Below the pieces are notes generated by a model. That model ran no database searches, was not told the origin of the DNA, and saw only the letters and a program-made list of their open reading frames with translations. Source: a virus. From it: 20,909 bases of DNA. The translations under genes were made by a program, and so were the position numbers. The stretch spans positions 1-20,909 of IMG/VR virus record IMGVR_UViG_3300007539_000285; one strand, 5' to 3'. Each line of letters begins with the position of its first letter. Position 1 is the stretch's first letter. Below are positions 1-7,508 of the stretch, piece after piece.

Positions 1-92
1 GGTTGTTCTTGTTGTGAGGCATCAGCCTCCATCATGGCATCAGGCGAATCAAACACCTGAAAACCACCTACTGCTTCGTTTTGCTCTTCCAT
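1..92 (-). CDS. Partial small or larger phage protein, N-terminus only
   Basis: An open frame begins at an ATG at 92 and runs off the left edge of the window, so only about 30 residues are visible. They are acidic and rich in Glu and Gln, starting MEEQNEAVGG and ending in a Gln-rich run. It is the next gene downstream of the 116-residue gene on the same strand, 23 bases away, so it probably belongs to the same late transcript. An acidic Gln-rich N-terminus after portal and small head genes would fit a scaffold or head-associated protein, but too little is visible to assign a function. Confidence 0.6.
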   Translation of the reverse strand, partial: MEEQNEAVGGFQVFDSPDAMMEADASQQEQ

Positions 93-115
93 TGTATTAA
101 ATTATTGAGTTATTC

Positions 116-466
116 TTATTTCGCTGGGCCAAAGTAAACGATACATCCTGCTGCAGACGGAGTGAATGACGTCCATCTACCATAGATTGTAAGTCCCTTT
201 GGGAAAACCTGACCAGTAAGAATGAGACCGCCAGTCCCTTCTACTGAAGTCGCAGGGCTCTCATTGTGAGCGGCTTCTGCAGTATTAAATATTGTTTTGG
301 GGTCCTCCGCGACAAGTCCCGTTGGGGTGTTGTCGTCAAGAAAAGTAATTGCAACGATCACCTTGCCAACTGGCGGGGTTACTGCCGTGGCGGTGTCGAT
401 ATATGCGCTTCCATGCTGACCAAAGGCCATTTGGGAGGAAACCCCTTGATTTGCTAGTGTTGCCAT
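116..466 (-). CDS. Small virion-type protein (116 aa), function unknown
   Basis: The product is 116 residues with no signal peptide. It has a Gly/Ala/Thr-rich, beta-strand-like composition and ends in a segment with VFPKGLTIYGRWTSF followed by a stretch close to IVYFGPAK. From memory, tails of this type (hydrophobic strand, IYGRW, then a glycine-containing end) recur in small structural proteins of marine phages; this was not verified by a search. It follows the 139-residue protein by 10 bases, with the A/T-rich sequence TAATTAGAAC just before the start, typical of Bacteroidota translation starts. Its place in a run of small head/tail-like genes suggests a head decoration or similar virion component, which is inference. 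Confidence 0.6.
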   Translation of the reverse strand: MATLANQGVSSQMAFGQHGSAYIDTATAVTPPVGKVIVAITFLDDNTPTGLVAEDPKTIFNTAEAAHNESPATSVEGTGGLILTGQVFPKGLTIYGRWTSFTPSAAGCIVYFGPAK

Positions 467-476
467 GTTCTAATTA

Positions 477-896
477 TTATGCTCCTGACCCAGAGATTGA
501 GACGTTAGAGTTGTCATATCCAAATACGCCGTACTCTACAATCGTGTCAGCTTTCGTTCCAAAAACGGCTACCGCCTGATCTGGGGGGATTGGTATAAAC
601 GCAAATTCACCTCCCCCAATCTTTGCATAGAGCGCGTCGTTTGACTCAGTTTCATTTCTAAGGTAGATATAGTTCTCTTTTTTGGCATCCAGGTTTCTTA
701 CGAACAGGTATGCGTTATCAAGCTTGTCGTCGGCCTTATAGACGATAAAGTCACTAACATCCGCCGACGTCCCCTTCACCTTCGCTCTAATGAGTGATCC
801 AGAGTCCGCAAGGATTGTAGAATCAACAGCAATAGAAAGCGTAGACGAAAGGACGTCTGGACTCTGAAGACTTAATGATACTCTGACAGCAGCCAT
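477..896 (-). CDS. Small structural protein (139 aa), paralogue of the genes at 899 and 16587
   Basis: I place the start at the ATG at 896 (MAAVRVSLSL), not the further upstream ATG at 935, because the latter would overlap the preceding gene and because the sister protein starts the same way (MATINATITL). The layout matches the 141-residue neighbour: a Ser/Thr-rich N-terminal strand region, a central segment LFVRNLDAKKE against VYIKNLSTTAS, an IGGGEF/IGGNEI element, then FIPIPPDQA against FIPYSADLD. These shared positions indicate gene duplication. No enzyme motif is visible. Likely a virion protein; the exact role (head decoration, neck, tail tube) cannot be told from sequence alone. Confidence 0.65.
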   Translation of the reverse strand: MAAVRVSLSLQSPDVLSSTLSIAVDSTILADSGSLIRAKVKGTSADVSDFIVYKADDKLDNAYLFVRNLDAKKENYIYLRNETESNDALYAKIGGGEFAFIPIPPDQAVAVFGTKADTIVEYGVFGYDNSNVSISGSGA

Positions 897-898
897 TA

Positions 899-1324
899 TT
901 ATGGTGTTGTATAAGTCTGTACAAACACCATCCACTCAACGGTCATGTTGGTGGTGCTAGTGGTGATTGTAATGTCCATATCTGGATTCGTCGTGTCGAG
1001 GTCTGCACTATAGGGAATAAACATCCAGTCCTGAGCATAGAGATAGCCAATCTCGTTACCACCAATCTCAACAAGCACGCTTTCAGATGCGGTTGTAGAA
1101 AGGTTCTTGATGTAAACCTTGTGAGCCTCGTCTTCGGTGTACGTTGCGGCTGAAACAATTGTGTTAGTCCCTGCTGCAGAATACGTCCTTCTGGTTAGGC
1201 CGTCAGTTTGAGACAGACCAGTGTTTACTCCAGCCTCACTCAGGGTAGAGGTGCTAGAAATTGACAGCGCATCGCTTGTAAGATCTGCGCTAGACAAAGT
1301 GATAGTTGCGTTAATAGTAGCCAT
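899..1324 (-). CDS. Small structural protein (141 aa), paralogue of the genes at 477 and 16587
   Basis: The 141-residue product begins MATINATITL and is dominated by Ser, Thr and small residues with alternating hydrophobics, as expected for a beta-sandwich virion protein. It shares a core with the next gene (NLS near residue 75, IGGNEI, FIPYSADLD) and, more distantly, with the 159-residue protein at 16587 (NLSASNSVVVSMP). It lies directly behind a TAnnTTTG promoter box at 1344-1351, so it probably heads a transcript that continues through the next two or three genes. No signal peptide or catalytic motif is seen. Confidence 0.65.
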   Translation of the reverse strand: MATINATITLSSADLTSDALSISSTSTLSEAGVNTGLSQTDGLTRRTYSAAGTNTIVSAATYTEDEAHKVYIKNLSTTASESVLVEIGGNEIGYLYAQDWMFIPYSADLDTTNPDMDITITTSTTNMTVEWMVFVQTYTTP

Positions 1325-1343
1325 TTTTGTTTGTTAGTTTGTG

Positions 1344-1351
1344 CAAATATA
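1344..1351 (-). promoter_or_regulatory. Bacteroidota-type -7 promoter box TATATTTG
   Basis: On the minus strand the bases read TATATTTG followed by C, matching the TAnnTTTG -7 element of Bacteroidota primary sigma factor promoters. It sits 20 bases before the ATG at 1324, in the short gap after the upstream gene. A TTG -33 element at the usual distance is not evident. Confidence 0.55.
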
Positions 1352-1355
1352 GTTA

Positions 1356-1619
1356 TTATCTAGACTTGACCAGGCGAAGCCCCTTGACCCCACTTTTCTT
1401 CCCCTTCCACGAGATCCGCTTGGAACTTGTCTTCTTAGATGCTGATTTATTACATTGAGCGAGTGTTGGCCTGCAGGCTGGATATCCTGTCCCTCTACTC
1501 TCACCCGCCTTCTTTCTCCCACACGGCACAAACTTGCCAGCACGCTTAGAGGCCTTGCAGTCGACCCACCCTCTTCCTTGGTTTCTTCCGAACCACTTTC
1601 TCAACCCTTCTTTTGCCAT
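1356..1619 (-). CDS. Basic cysteine-containing small protein (87 aa), DUF5872-like
   Basis: The start is taken at the ATG at 1619 because it overlaps the stop of the previous gene as TGATG, like its neighbours. The product is strongly basic and contains GWVDCKASK, then PCGRKKAGE, then GYPACRPT and AQC, giving four regularly placed cysteines. From memory this order (WVDC, PCGRK, YPACRPT) is typical of the small DUF5872-type proteins found in phages and large DNA viruses; their function is not known. The cysteine spacing could form a metal-binding knuckle. It is the last of six end-to-end overlapping genes, just before a promoter box. Confidence 0.75.
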   Translation of the reverse strand: MAKEGLRKWFGRNQGRGWVDCKASKRAGKFVPCGRKKAGESRGTGYPACRPTLAQCNKSASKKTSSKRISWKGKKSGVKGLRLVKSR

Positions 1620-1789
1620 CACTTCTTGGATTTGTTCCCCCAGTTTGCAGCACCCACCTTTCTGCAACGAACCAGAGCCCCTGAGGCATAGGCCGAGGGC
1701 CACACCTTATATCTAGCCCTCACCTTGTGGTAGCACTCGTCTTTCTTAGACTCGCTTTTTGCCTTACCTCCTTTCTTGTAGACCTTCAT
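1619..1789 (-). CDS. Basic small protein (56 aa) with WPSAYASGALVRCR motif
   Basis: This 56-residue frame starts MKVYKKGGKA at 1789 and ends in a TGA sharing its A with the next ATG. It carries DECYHKVRARYKVWPSAYAS followed by GALVRCRKVGAANWGNKSK. The motif with two cysteines, a WPSAYASG core and a basic tail recurs, from memory, in tiny proteins of marine phages and giant viruses, usually beside a PCGRK/ACRPT protein as here. Function unknown; nucleic acid binding is plausible from the charge but unproven. Its start overlaps the end of the upstream gene by four bases (ATGA), implying translational coupling. Confidence 0.75.
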   Translation of the reverse strand: MKVYKKGGKAKSESKKDECYHKVRARYKVWPSAYASGALVRCRKVGAANWGNKSKK

Positions 1790-1974
1790 TTCTTGTGAGT
1801 TGCCAACTTAAACTTAGCTTTAGCTATAGCTCCAGGATGCGGTTTGTAATCCCCCTCCATAAGGTAGTATCTGCCACCCTCCTCCATCCAGTGAAATCCA
1901 GCTGGTGGATCAATGGCTTTCGTCTTGCTGGTTACAGCAAAGCTGCCCTTCGTATTTTTCTTTACCGTCTTCAT
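1786..1974 (-). CDS. Small basic protein (62 aa), conserved viral type
   Basis: I chose the ATG at 1974 because it overlaps the preceding stop as TGATG; an ATG twelve bases upstream at 1986 is in frame but would overlap more. The product begins MKTVKKNTKG and has a central PPAGFHWMEEGGRYYLMEGD followed by a basic tail with KAKFKLATHKK. The G-[FY]-H-x-M pattern is common, from memory, in small proteins of marine phages and giant viruses, where it sits beside the other tiny basic proteins of this group. No catalytic motif. It is the third gene from the end of the overlapping cassette. Confidence 0.7.
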   Translation of the reverse strand: MKTVKKNTKGSFAVTSKTKAIDPPAGFHWMEEGGRYYLMEGDYKPHPGAIAKAKFKLATHKK

Positions 1975-2261
1975 CAGCATTTCCACCTTCTGCGTGCCTT
2001 ACATGCTCTTTTTTCTGGAGTGGCTCGACAGTCGATATTGAACTTCTTAATCTGACCGAGGTTGCGGGCACAGAAAGATCTTTTGCGTGGACCGCCTCCT
2101 GGCTGTGGGGCCTTAAGGTTAGATCCAGTCTTTCGGTTGATCATGGATCTACCCTTAGCCGTCAATCCACCAGCCTTGCTCTTGCACCCATTGGAAATGG
2201 TGCAGCCAGACATGGCCCCTTTACTCTTACCGCCTGATTTATAACTTTTTACGCACTTCAT
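1974..2261 (-). CDS. Basic cysteine-rich small protein (95 aa) with FCAR...RRRWKC motif
   Basis: The 95-residue product is rich in Lys, Arg, Ser and Cys. Its N-terminal half has repeated Gly-Lys-Ser segments and cysteines. The C-terminal half has KRSFCARNLGQIKKFN, then a DC, then KACKARRRWKC at the end. The FCAR start and [RK]-W-K-C ending is a recognisable signature, from memory, of small proteins in marine phages and large DNA viruses, with no established function. The ATG overlaps the stop of the 40-residue gene by four bases. Paired cysteines at both ends of the domain hint at a metal-stabilised fold, which is inference. Confidence 0.75.
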   Translation of the reverse strand: MKCVKSYKSGGKSKGAMSGCTISNGCKSKAGGLTAKGRSMINRKTGSNLKAPQPGGGPRKRSFCARNLGQIKKFNIDCRATPEKRACKARRRWKC

Positions 2262-2380
2262 GATGCTTCAACAATATATGACGTAGGCTGAGACACAGTG
2301 ACGATATACTGCGATGGCGCAGATGCCACCACCTCAATCTGGTCTGGAAGAGACGCTGACACTATGTATGTCGTAGGCAT
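2258..2380 (-). CDS. Tiny beta-repeat peptide (40 aa)
   Basis: The frame starts at an ATG at 2380 whose A is the last base of the TAA of the preceding gene (TAATG), and ends in a TGA overlapping the next ATG (ATGA). The 40 residues contain the same short unit three times: YIVSAS, YIVTVS and YIVEAS, separated by Pro/Gln-containing links. There are no charged clusters or cysteines. The exact fit between two overlapping junctions supports it as a real gene. The alternating Tyr-Ile-Val strands suggest a small structural peptide, perhaps virion associated. I do not recognise a family. Confidence 0.65.
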   Translation of the reverse strand: MPTTYIVSASLPDQIEVVASAPSQYIVTVSQPTSYIVEAS

Positions 2381-2817
2381 TACCTGTCGTCAATTTTGGT
2401 TAAGTCAGAAAGAACCGTCATGACTCCCTTAAGGAATGTCGTGTCAGTTCCTGATGAATCTCCAGTAGTGTTGAATTGAATTTCGTAATCGTAGGACCCA
2501 GGGGTCATCGTTTTCATGACCTCAGACCCTATGGATATATTGAATAGCCCTGGGTTCGTTGTTTGGTCTGCGTCAGCAGTGATCACAATGTTTCCCTTTG
2601 TGATTTTCTGAGTCCTGGTGTTGCTGGTATTGGTGGTAGAAATAATCAACCTACCACCCTTAAATGCACTCTCGTAAACCTGCATATAAAATGCATAGTC
2701 GGTTATGTCTATGCCAGTCCCAGAAGAATTTTTCAGGGTGAGGTTCAAGGAGAATGTGTCGCCCTGAACGCATGTGATGTCAAGGCTTTGCGATACGTCT
2801 AGATTTACCTCTGCCAT
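2380..2817 (-). CDS. BppU-N-like / Ig-like virion protein (145 aa)
   Basis: The product begins MAEVNLDVSQSLDI and then CVQGDTFSLNLTLKN, followed by GIDITDYAFYMQVYES, a G-x-[IV]-x-I stretch, TPGSYDYEIQF and a final LKGVMTVLSDLT. This order (QGDTF, LTLKN, IDlTdY, a P-G-x-Y-x-Y-x-I strand and a closing G-x-v-T-V) is the pattern I know from N-terminal domains of phage baseplate upper proteins (BppU type) and related neck proteins. It follows the portal stop with a one-base gap and precedes the cassette of tiny genes. A head-tail or tail component is likely; the specific position in the virion is inferred. Confidence 0.65.
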   Translation of the reverse strand: MAEVNLDVSQSLDITCVQGDTFSLNLTLKNSSGTGIDITDYAFYMQVYESAFKGGRLIISTTNTSNTRTQKITKGNIVITADADQTTNPGLFNISIGSEVMKTMTPGSYDYEIQFNTTGDSSGTDTTFLKGVMTVLSDLTKIDDR

Positions 2818-2818
2818 A

Positions 2819-5236
2819 TCAAAGTTGGTTTATTTGGTTTTCCACGCCACCTTGAATTTCGCCTCCCTGGCCTTGGCGCTGTGATATCAGTTTGCTTGTA
2901 AGCTCTGCCTGCTGGTCGATTCTAGAGGTCTTTCCGTCCTCCTTGAGAACCTCAAGCTTCTCTCTAAACTCCTGATCCTCAGTTCTGAAACCAAGCGTAG
3001 CCTGAGCCCTAATGATCTCGATCTCTCTCTTGTACTCATGGCGCATCTTCTCAAGCTCCATCTCCGCCTGATACTTGGCTTGGATTTTTTGAAGCTCTAT
3101 CTGAGCCTCCATCTGGATCTCTTGCTGCTTGGCTTGCGACGCCGCCTGTGCGGCTTGCTGAGCCTGCTGAGCCTGCATCTGAGAGTTCTGCGCGGCAATC
3201 TTCTGCTGCTCCTTCTGACGATTCTTGCGCTTCACCATAAGCAGTCTCTCTGCTTGGTTTACGTCCTTGATGTTTCGGACAATTAGCGCATCCTCAAGGT
3301 CGATCTCCTTCTGCGACAGCGCTACCTGGATGCTCTGCTCCAAGTACTGCTTGTCAGCAGACTCCATCTCCTTAACAACCTGAACGCCAAAGTTGAACAT
3401 GGGGAGATCCTTAAACGAGTGAAGAGCGTTCATGTTCTCCTTGCCAATAGCGTTCTCGTATGCCTTTGCAATGACCGACTCCTCTGGAATAATCTGAAGG
3501 CACTTAACGATATCGCTGCACACCTTCTTGTAAAGAATCATTGAGGCGTTGGTGATGTCGTAGATGGCATTGTTGCCAGCCGCGATGGCTTGCTCCCTAA
3601 CACCAACCAAGGCATCACCCTTTGGTGACGAAGCGTCCATAGCCTCATTGATACCAGTAGTATCCCTGATGAGCCTCAGGTAATGATTATACAGGGCAAT
3701 GAGCTCGTTGATGTTCCTAATGGCATTACCAATCTCTCGAACTGGTGGGTTTTGGAAAGCCCCGTCTGGGTTCTTGCTCCTGTAGTAGAACACACCAGTC
3801 TGCTCGTAGATATCATGCAGATCCAGTGGCTGAAGCTCACCGCCTTTTCCAAGCTGAACATTCTCCAGACCCTCGATATCAATAATCAAGCCATCAGGCT
3901 TTGCCTTGGCGATAGCTTGCTGAATCTTAAGGTGTGTGAGCTGGAGCATATCGGCAAAACCAACACAGCTGTCCACCATAGACTTGGGGAGCATTCTGTT
4001 GATGTTGGTCGACACCACCGAGTAAGAGAGCTTGGCTCTGCTTATATCGTGAATGTTCTTGGGGATGTTTGTGGCCTTTCCGTAATTGATGATGTGGTCA
4101 GTACCCATCACAAATGTTCCGCCATAAACACACTCAATGCTCATCTTGTGGGGAGTCCTATCGAAAACAGTGTTTTCTTTCTCCTTGTAGCTGAAGCCTT
4201 CGTAAAAGAAGTTGGTGTTTCCGTGCCTATTCTCTTTCTCCTCGAAGTACATGGTGTCGACAGAGATGAACTCAAAGTCCAAAATGTCTAGTGTCCACTC
4301 ATCGTACTCGTAGATCGTTCTGTCGCCAAGATCGTCGTACTGTGTAGCCTGTGGGTATGAAGACCCACCCTTTGCCTTTTGGGAAATTTTCTTGTAATCC
4401 TCCTCGGTCAACTGATCCCCAGCCAACCGCTTCAGCTCTCCAATGGTAATGGTTCTAATGTGGCCAGCGTACACCATATCATCGAATGATGGGTCCTCGG
4501 TGTAGCTATGAACAAATTTTTCAGGGTCGACATACTCAACGCGAATACCCTGATTTGGATCGTTCGACCTCTTTACGACGGACATCCCTAGAGCAACGAG
4601 ATCATTAACGCATCTTCTAAAGATGCCGTCGTTGAAATTGTTCCACGAGAGGGTTAGGTTTGTTGCTATCTGCGCAGAAATCTCTGCATCAGTCTTTATG
4701 TTGCTATCCAAGTAGATTTCAGCCTCCTCCATAGTCTCTGGAAGCTGATCTGGATCTTGACCGAGAACGAGACCGCCAGTAACCTCTTTGAGCTGCTTCA
4801 ACTGCTCTCTGAGCTCAACTTGGTTTTTGATTCGTCTCTTCTCATTGTTCTTTTCAGACGAAGAGAATGGGTCTACTGCCTCAAGGTTTGGGTATGGATT
4901 CTTGGAAAGAATCTTATTGACTACAATTCGAACGAACTTTGGGAGAATAGGGACTGGGGTATAGTCCAAATTCATAAGGCTTCCGTCACCAGAGTTTGGA
5001 TCCAGTGTATTAAGAAGCCTTTTGTAAATAGAAGTGTCTTGGATACCAAGCGCATACTTTCTGTTGCGCTCGAATATTTTCCTCCTTTTCTTCTGTAGTG
5101 AATTCTTGTCCCCAGCTCCCCTCCACTGTGCCTCAATAGCCCTAGCGTACTGAAGGCCATACTTCTTCAAGGACTTCTTCTCTGCTGGCGCTAAGGGATC
5201 AGGAAATGACCTGCTGGTCTTGGAGCTATTATACAT
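2819..5236 (-). CDS. Phage portal protein (805 aa)
   Basis: The portal is the dodecameric ring at one head vertex through which DNA is packed and ejected. This 805-residue protein lies directly downstream of the terminase, the usual place. It has a basic helical N-terminus, a PKFVRIVVNKILSKNPYPN segment near residues 100-120 typical of the portal wing, and a mixed alpha/beta middle containing RDTTGINEAMDA and KGDALVGVREQA, a pairing common in large Bacteroidota phage portals. The last 130 residues (about 672-770) are a Gln/Ala/Glu/Lys-rich coiled coil, then a Gly/Gln-rich end. The length and Gln-rich C-terminal coil remind me of portals of crAss-like and related phages; this is recollection, not a search result. 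Confidence 0.85.
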   Translation of the reverse strand: MYNSSKTSRSFPDPLAPAEKKSLKKYGLQYARAIEAQWRGAGDKNSLQKKRRKIFERNRKYALGIQDTSIYKRLLNTLDPNSGDGSLMNLDYTPVPILPKFVRIVVNKILSKNPYPNLEAVDPFSSSEKNNEKRRIKNQVELREQLKQLKEVTGGLVLGQDPDQLPETMEEAEIYLDSNIKTDAEISAQIATNLTLSWNNFNDGIFRRCVNDLVALGMSVVKRSNDPNQGIRVEYVDPEKFVHSYTEDPSFDDMVYAGHIRTITIGELKRLAGDQLTEEDYKKISQKAKGGSSYPQATQYDDLGDRTIYEYDEWTLDILDFEFISVDTMYFEEKENRHGNTNFFYEGFSYKEKENTVFDRTPHKMSIECVYGGTFVMGTDHIINYGKATNIPKNIHDISRAKLSYSVVSTNINRMLPKSMVDSCVGFADMLQLTHLKIQQAIAKAKPDGLIIDIEGLENVQLGKGGELQPLDLHDIYEQTGVFYYRSKNPDGAFQNPPVREIGNAIRNINELIALYNHYLRLIRDTTGINEAMDASSPKGDALVGVREQAIAAGNNAIYDITNASMILYKKVCSDIVKCLQIIPEESVIAKAYENAIGKENMNALHSFKDLPMFNFGVQVVKEMESADKQYLEQSIQVALSQKEIDLEDALIVRNIKDVNQAERLLMVKRKNRQKEQQKIAAQNSQMQAQQAQQAAQAASQAKQQEIQMEAQIELQKIQAKYQAEMELEKMRHEYKREIEIIRAQATLGFRTEDQEFREKLEVLKEDGKTSRIDQQAELTSKLISQRQGQGGEIQGGVENQINQL

Positions 5237-5254
5237 CTATCCTAATTATTGATG

Positions 5255-5262
5255 CAAATATA
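5255..5262 (-). promoter_or_regulatory. Bacteroidota-type -7 box TATATTTG before the portal gene
   Basis: The minus strand reads TATATTTGC in the 31-base gap between the terminase stop (5268) and the portal ATG (5236). This matches TAnnTTTG and is the same octamer found before several other genes here. No clear -33 TTG at a standard distance is visible, since that position falls inside terminase coding sequence. Confidence 0.55.
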
Positions 5263-5267
5263 ACAAA

Positions 5268-7382
5268 TCATCCTATGGGCTTATAACGCCTAAAGAATTT
5301 AGACTCAGAGAAGTTAGATGCCTTTTTTTGTCTTGCCTTTTGAGCTGCCAAAAGAGCCAGCCCAGATGAGATGGTAAGGTCAAATTTGGTTCTGTTGTCT
5401 ATCTGAAAACCAATCCAGTCCTCAAGCGTTCTATTGAAATACATGTTGCCGTAATCGCCCGTATCCCTATTCATGCCAACATGATCGTGTATGTAGGCCT
5501 CGATAGCGTGAGCGTGAGCCTGAATGATGTCCTGTGAGTTTGATGGGATGCCCTTTGTCTTCACTTTGATGGAGGCGGTCCCTGACCCCAGGTGGGCTGG
5601 CCTATCCATTAGGTAGCCATCGTAACCCCTTGATTCAAAGTATCTTGCAATCCCGTACTTATTGTTCTCAATTAAGATTGGGTACCCATAGAAGTATGCG
5701 GCCATGAGCACATCCTCATAGAATATTTTGGCTAGAGGCGGACGGGATGCATACTCCAGCACAAACATGTTCGATGGATGCTCCATGTGAAACTTGTTGT
5801 ACAGGTGTAGCGCCCCCTTAGACCCACGTCCGTCGACGGTGGCATCAAGGTCATAGGAGTCAACCCCTCCGACCCCCAGCTCTGCATTTGGTGCAACTCT
5901 CTTTCCCCTCTCCGTCTTGCTTACGTTCCTAAGCTCATCAGGCGGCATCCATGACACCCTAAACCTGCCCTTGGGATCTGGAGAGAAAATTACGCTTGTG
6001 TCCTGCTTCCCATCCTTCCATATAAAGTTTCCAGTTACAACGGGATTTGGGAATAGGTCGTCATTATACTGTATCTGTTCGTATATCTTTCCTACATTAA
6101 AGATGCTGCCATCGATACTGTCTCTGAAAGCTTCGTCCTCAGTAAATGGGAACTGCCTCGTAACCTCATTAAGTTCCGACGGGTCGTTCTTAAGGCTCTC
6201 TCTTTCATTCTTGAGATAAGTCTTTGCGCCAATTGTGATGTCTTCACCATCGAGTCCCTCAACAACACTTGGCGGGTCGTATGACACGGCATTTCCAAAC
6301 ACGTCAAAAAATCCCTCTAGGGACTTATGTGCTGGAATAAATAGGCGGTATAGGCCTGAAACTGTTCTACCGTTCGCGTTCCTCTCCGATGGATTCGAGT
6401 CCCTCCATAGCTCCTTGTACTCCCTTCCACCTTTGTCCATCGGATTTACTGTGCTTCCTACCAGTGCCTTTCCGACGACCTTTCGCCCTACGATCAAACA
6501 GGTCCGTTGAATCCTCCAGGCGTCTCTTATGTCTGTAGGTTTTTCCCATTTTCCAGCCTCATCTAAATACAGTATGTGGAGCTTCTCCCCATCATACGCA
6601 TTGTTTGTTGTGTTCTTCCAGTTTATGACCGTATTAAGAGCCTCGCCCTTCTGCGCAGTCTTATTTTTCTTCGTGATTCTCTTACTCGGCTCGCGAAAAG
6701 CCAGCTCCATGCGTGGGTTAGTGGTGCCATCCTGAATTGGTTTAAAGAAGAACGGGTAGTGCCGAAACATCTGCACCACCTTCTTCATAAAAATGTTCTC
6801 CTGCGCGTCTTTCCCTGTCTTAGACTGTATTCCCAACAACTTATCCTTAACCTGCGTAGCTTCATCAAGGATGACTGAAGAACAGATATTAGTGTATCCA
6901 GAACGGCGACACTTAGTGTAGAGTTGGCCAATACAACGTGAATCAGCCTCACACGCAGCCATGTGTAAAAATATCTCACGTTGAAATGCAAGGTACGAAG
7001 GATATCCTATATCCATTTTCGTCCACTGCAGCATCATGTAATGCCTGCCCGTAATATACGTAGGTGTACCGTTATTATAAAACCAAAAGCCCTCACGGCG
7101 ACGGCGAAACTCCTCCTCGATATACGGAGAAAACCTCTGTCTAAACTCCCTTGGCATCTCCCCCCACTCATCCATAGACTTAATCCTAGACAGCTCCTCT
7201 GGCATAGGAACCCTCTCCCACAGCTGCAGGTGGTTTGGACGTCCATGTCCTGCAATTTCTTTTTGGGGAGGCTGAGCGGGAAGTGCAATGAGTAGCCCAC
7301 CGATTGAAATAACCTCACCTTGCGTACCCTTGGGGCAAATTGCAACAACGTCCTCATCATAGTCATCGACCCTGACTAGCAT
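5268..7382 (-). CDS. terL: Terminase large subunit (704 aa)
   Basis: This is the ATP-driven motor and nuclease that packages DNA through the portal. The N-terminal ATPase shows an adenine-region-like segment (NGTPTYITGRHYMMLQW, residues about 104-120), a Walker A-like loop TKCRRSGYTN (156-165) with Tyr where Lys normally sits, Walker B ILYLDEAG (270-277, D274 E275) and a coupling motif VGSTVNP (308-314). The C-terminal RNase H-like nuclease has candidate acidic residues D508 (GVDSYDLDA), E572 (ILIENNKYG) and D668 (KFDLTIS). The start at 7382 is supported by the extended N-terminus with PKGT and IALPAQPP; it overlaps the 43-residue upstream gene by 20 bases. The altered Walker A resembles what I recall for crAss-like terminases. 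Confidence 0.92.
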   Translation of the reverse strand: MLVRVDDYDEDVVAICPKGTQGEVISIGGLLIALPAQPPQKEIAGHGRPNHLQLWERVPMPEELSRIKSMDEWGEMPREFRQRFSPYIEEEFRRRREGFWFYNNGTPTYITGRHYMMLQWTKMDIGYPSYLAFQREIFLHMAACEADSRCIGQLYTKCRRSGYTNICSSVILDEATQVKDKLLGIQSKTGKDAQENIFMKKVVQMFRHYPFFFKPIQDGTTNPRMELAFREPSKRITKKNKTAQKGEALNTVINWKNTTNNAYDGEKLHILYLDEAGKWEKPTDIRDAWRIQRTCLIVGRKVVGKALVGSTVNPMDKGGREYKELWRDSNPSERNANGRTVSGLYRLFIPAHKSLEGFFDVFGNAVSYDPPSVVEGLDGEDITIGAKTYLKNERESLKNDPSELNEVTRQFPFTEDEAFRDSIDGSIFNVGKIYEQIQYNDDLFPNPVVTGNFIWKDGKQDTSVIFSPDPKGRFRVSWMPPDELRNVSKTERGKRVAPNAELGVGGVDSYDLDATVDGRGSKGALHLYNKFHMEHPSNMFVLEYASRPPLAKIFYEDVLMAAYFYGYPILIENNKYGIARYFESRGYDGYLMDRPAHLGSGTASIKVKTKGIPSNSQDIIQAHAHAIEAYIHDHVGMNRDTGDYGNMYFNRTLEDWIGFQIDNRTKFDLTISSGLALLAAQKARQKKASNFSESKFFRRYKPIG

Positions 7383-7494
7383 AACGCTTCCTGTAGTTCT
7401 TGGACGACTTGTTTTTTGATGACTTGGTTTTGGCGTGCACGCCCTTTCTCTTGACGCGCTTCGCCTTGTAGGTTGTTACTTGGACTTTTGCCAT
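7363..7494 (-). CDS. Very basic small peptide (43 aa) preceding terminase
   Basis: An ATG at 7494 opens a 43-residue frame beginning MAKVQVTTYKAKRVKRKGVH and continuing with KTKSSKNKSSKNYRKRYASQ then GR. About half the residues are Lys, Arg or Ser. The pattern KGVHAKTKSSKNKSSKNY...R-x-Q-G-R matches a tiny protein that I recall from many Bacteroidota phages and prophages, of unknown role. It overlaps the start of the terminase gene by 20 bases and lies just downstream of tRNA-Arg. The charge suggests nucleic acid binding, which is inference. The A/T-rich leader AATTAAA precedes the start. Confidence 0.75.
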   Translation of the reverse strand: MAKVQVTTYKAKRVKRKGVHAKTKSSKNKSSKNYRKRYASQGR

Positions 7495-7508
7495 TTTAAT
7501 TGAATTCG

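Noticed and set aside
3683-4291. 202-residue plus-strand frame opposite the portal gene
   Set aside because: It is antisense to a well-supported portal, has no motif, and its length is explained by the codon pattern of the minus-strand gene.
5914-5950. Hammerhead-like CTGATGA with a following stem on the minus strand
   Set aside because: The GAA after stem II is replaced by AAG and it lies in conserved terminase coding sequence.
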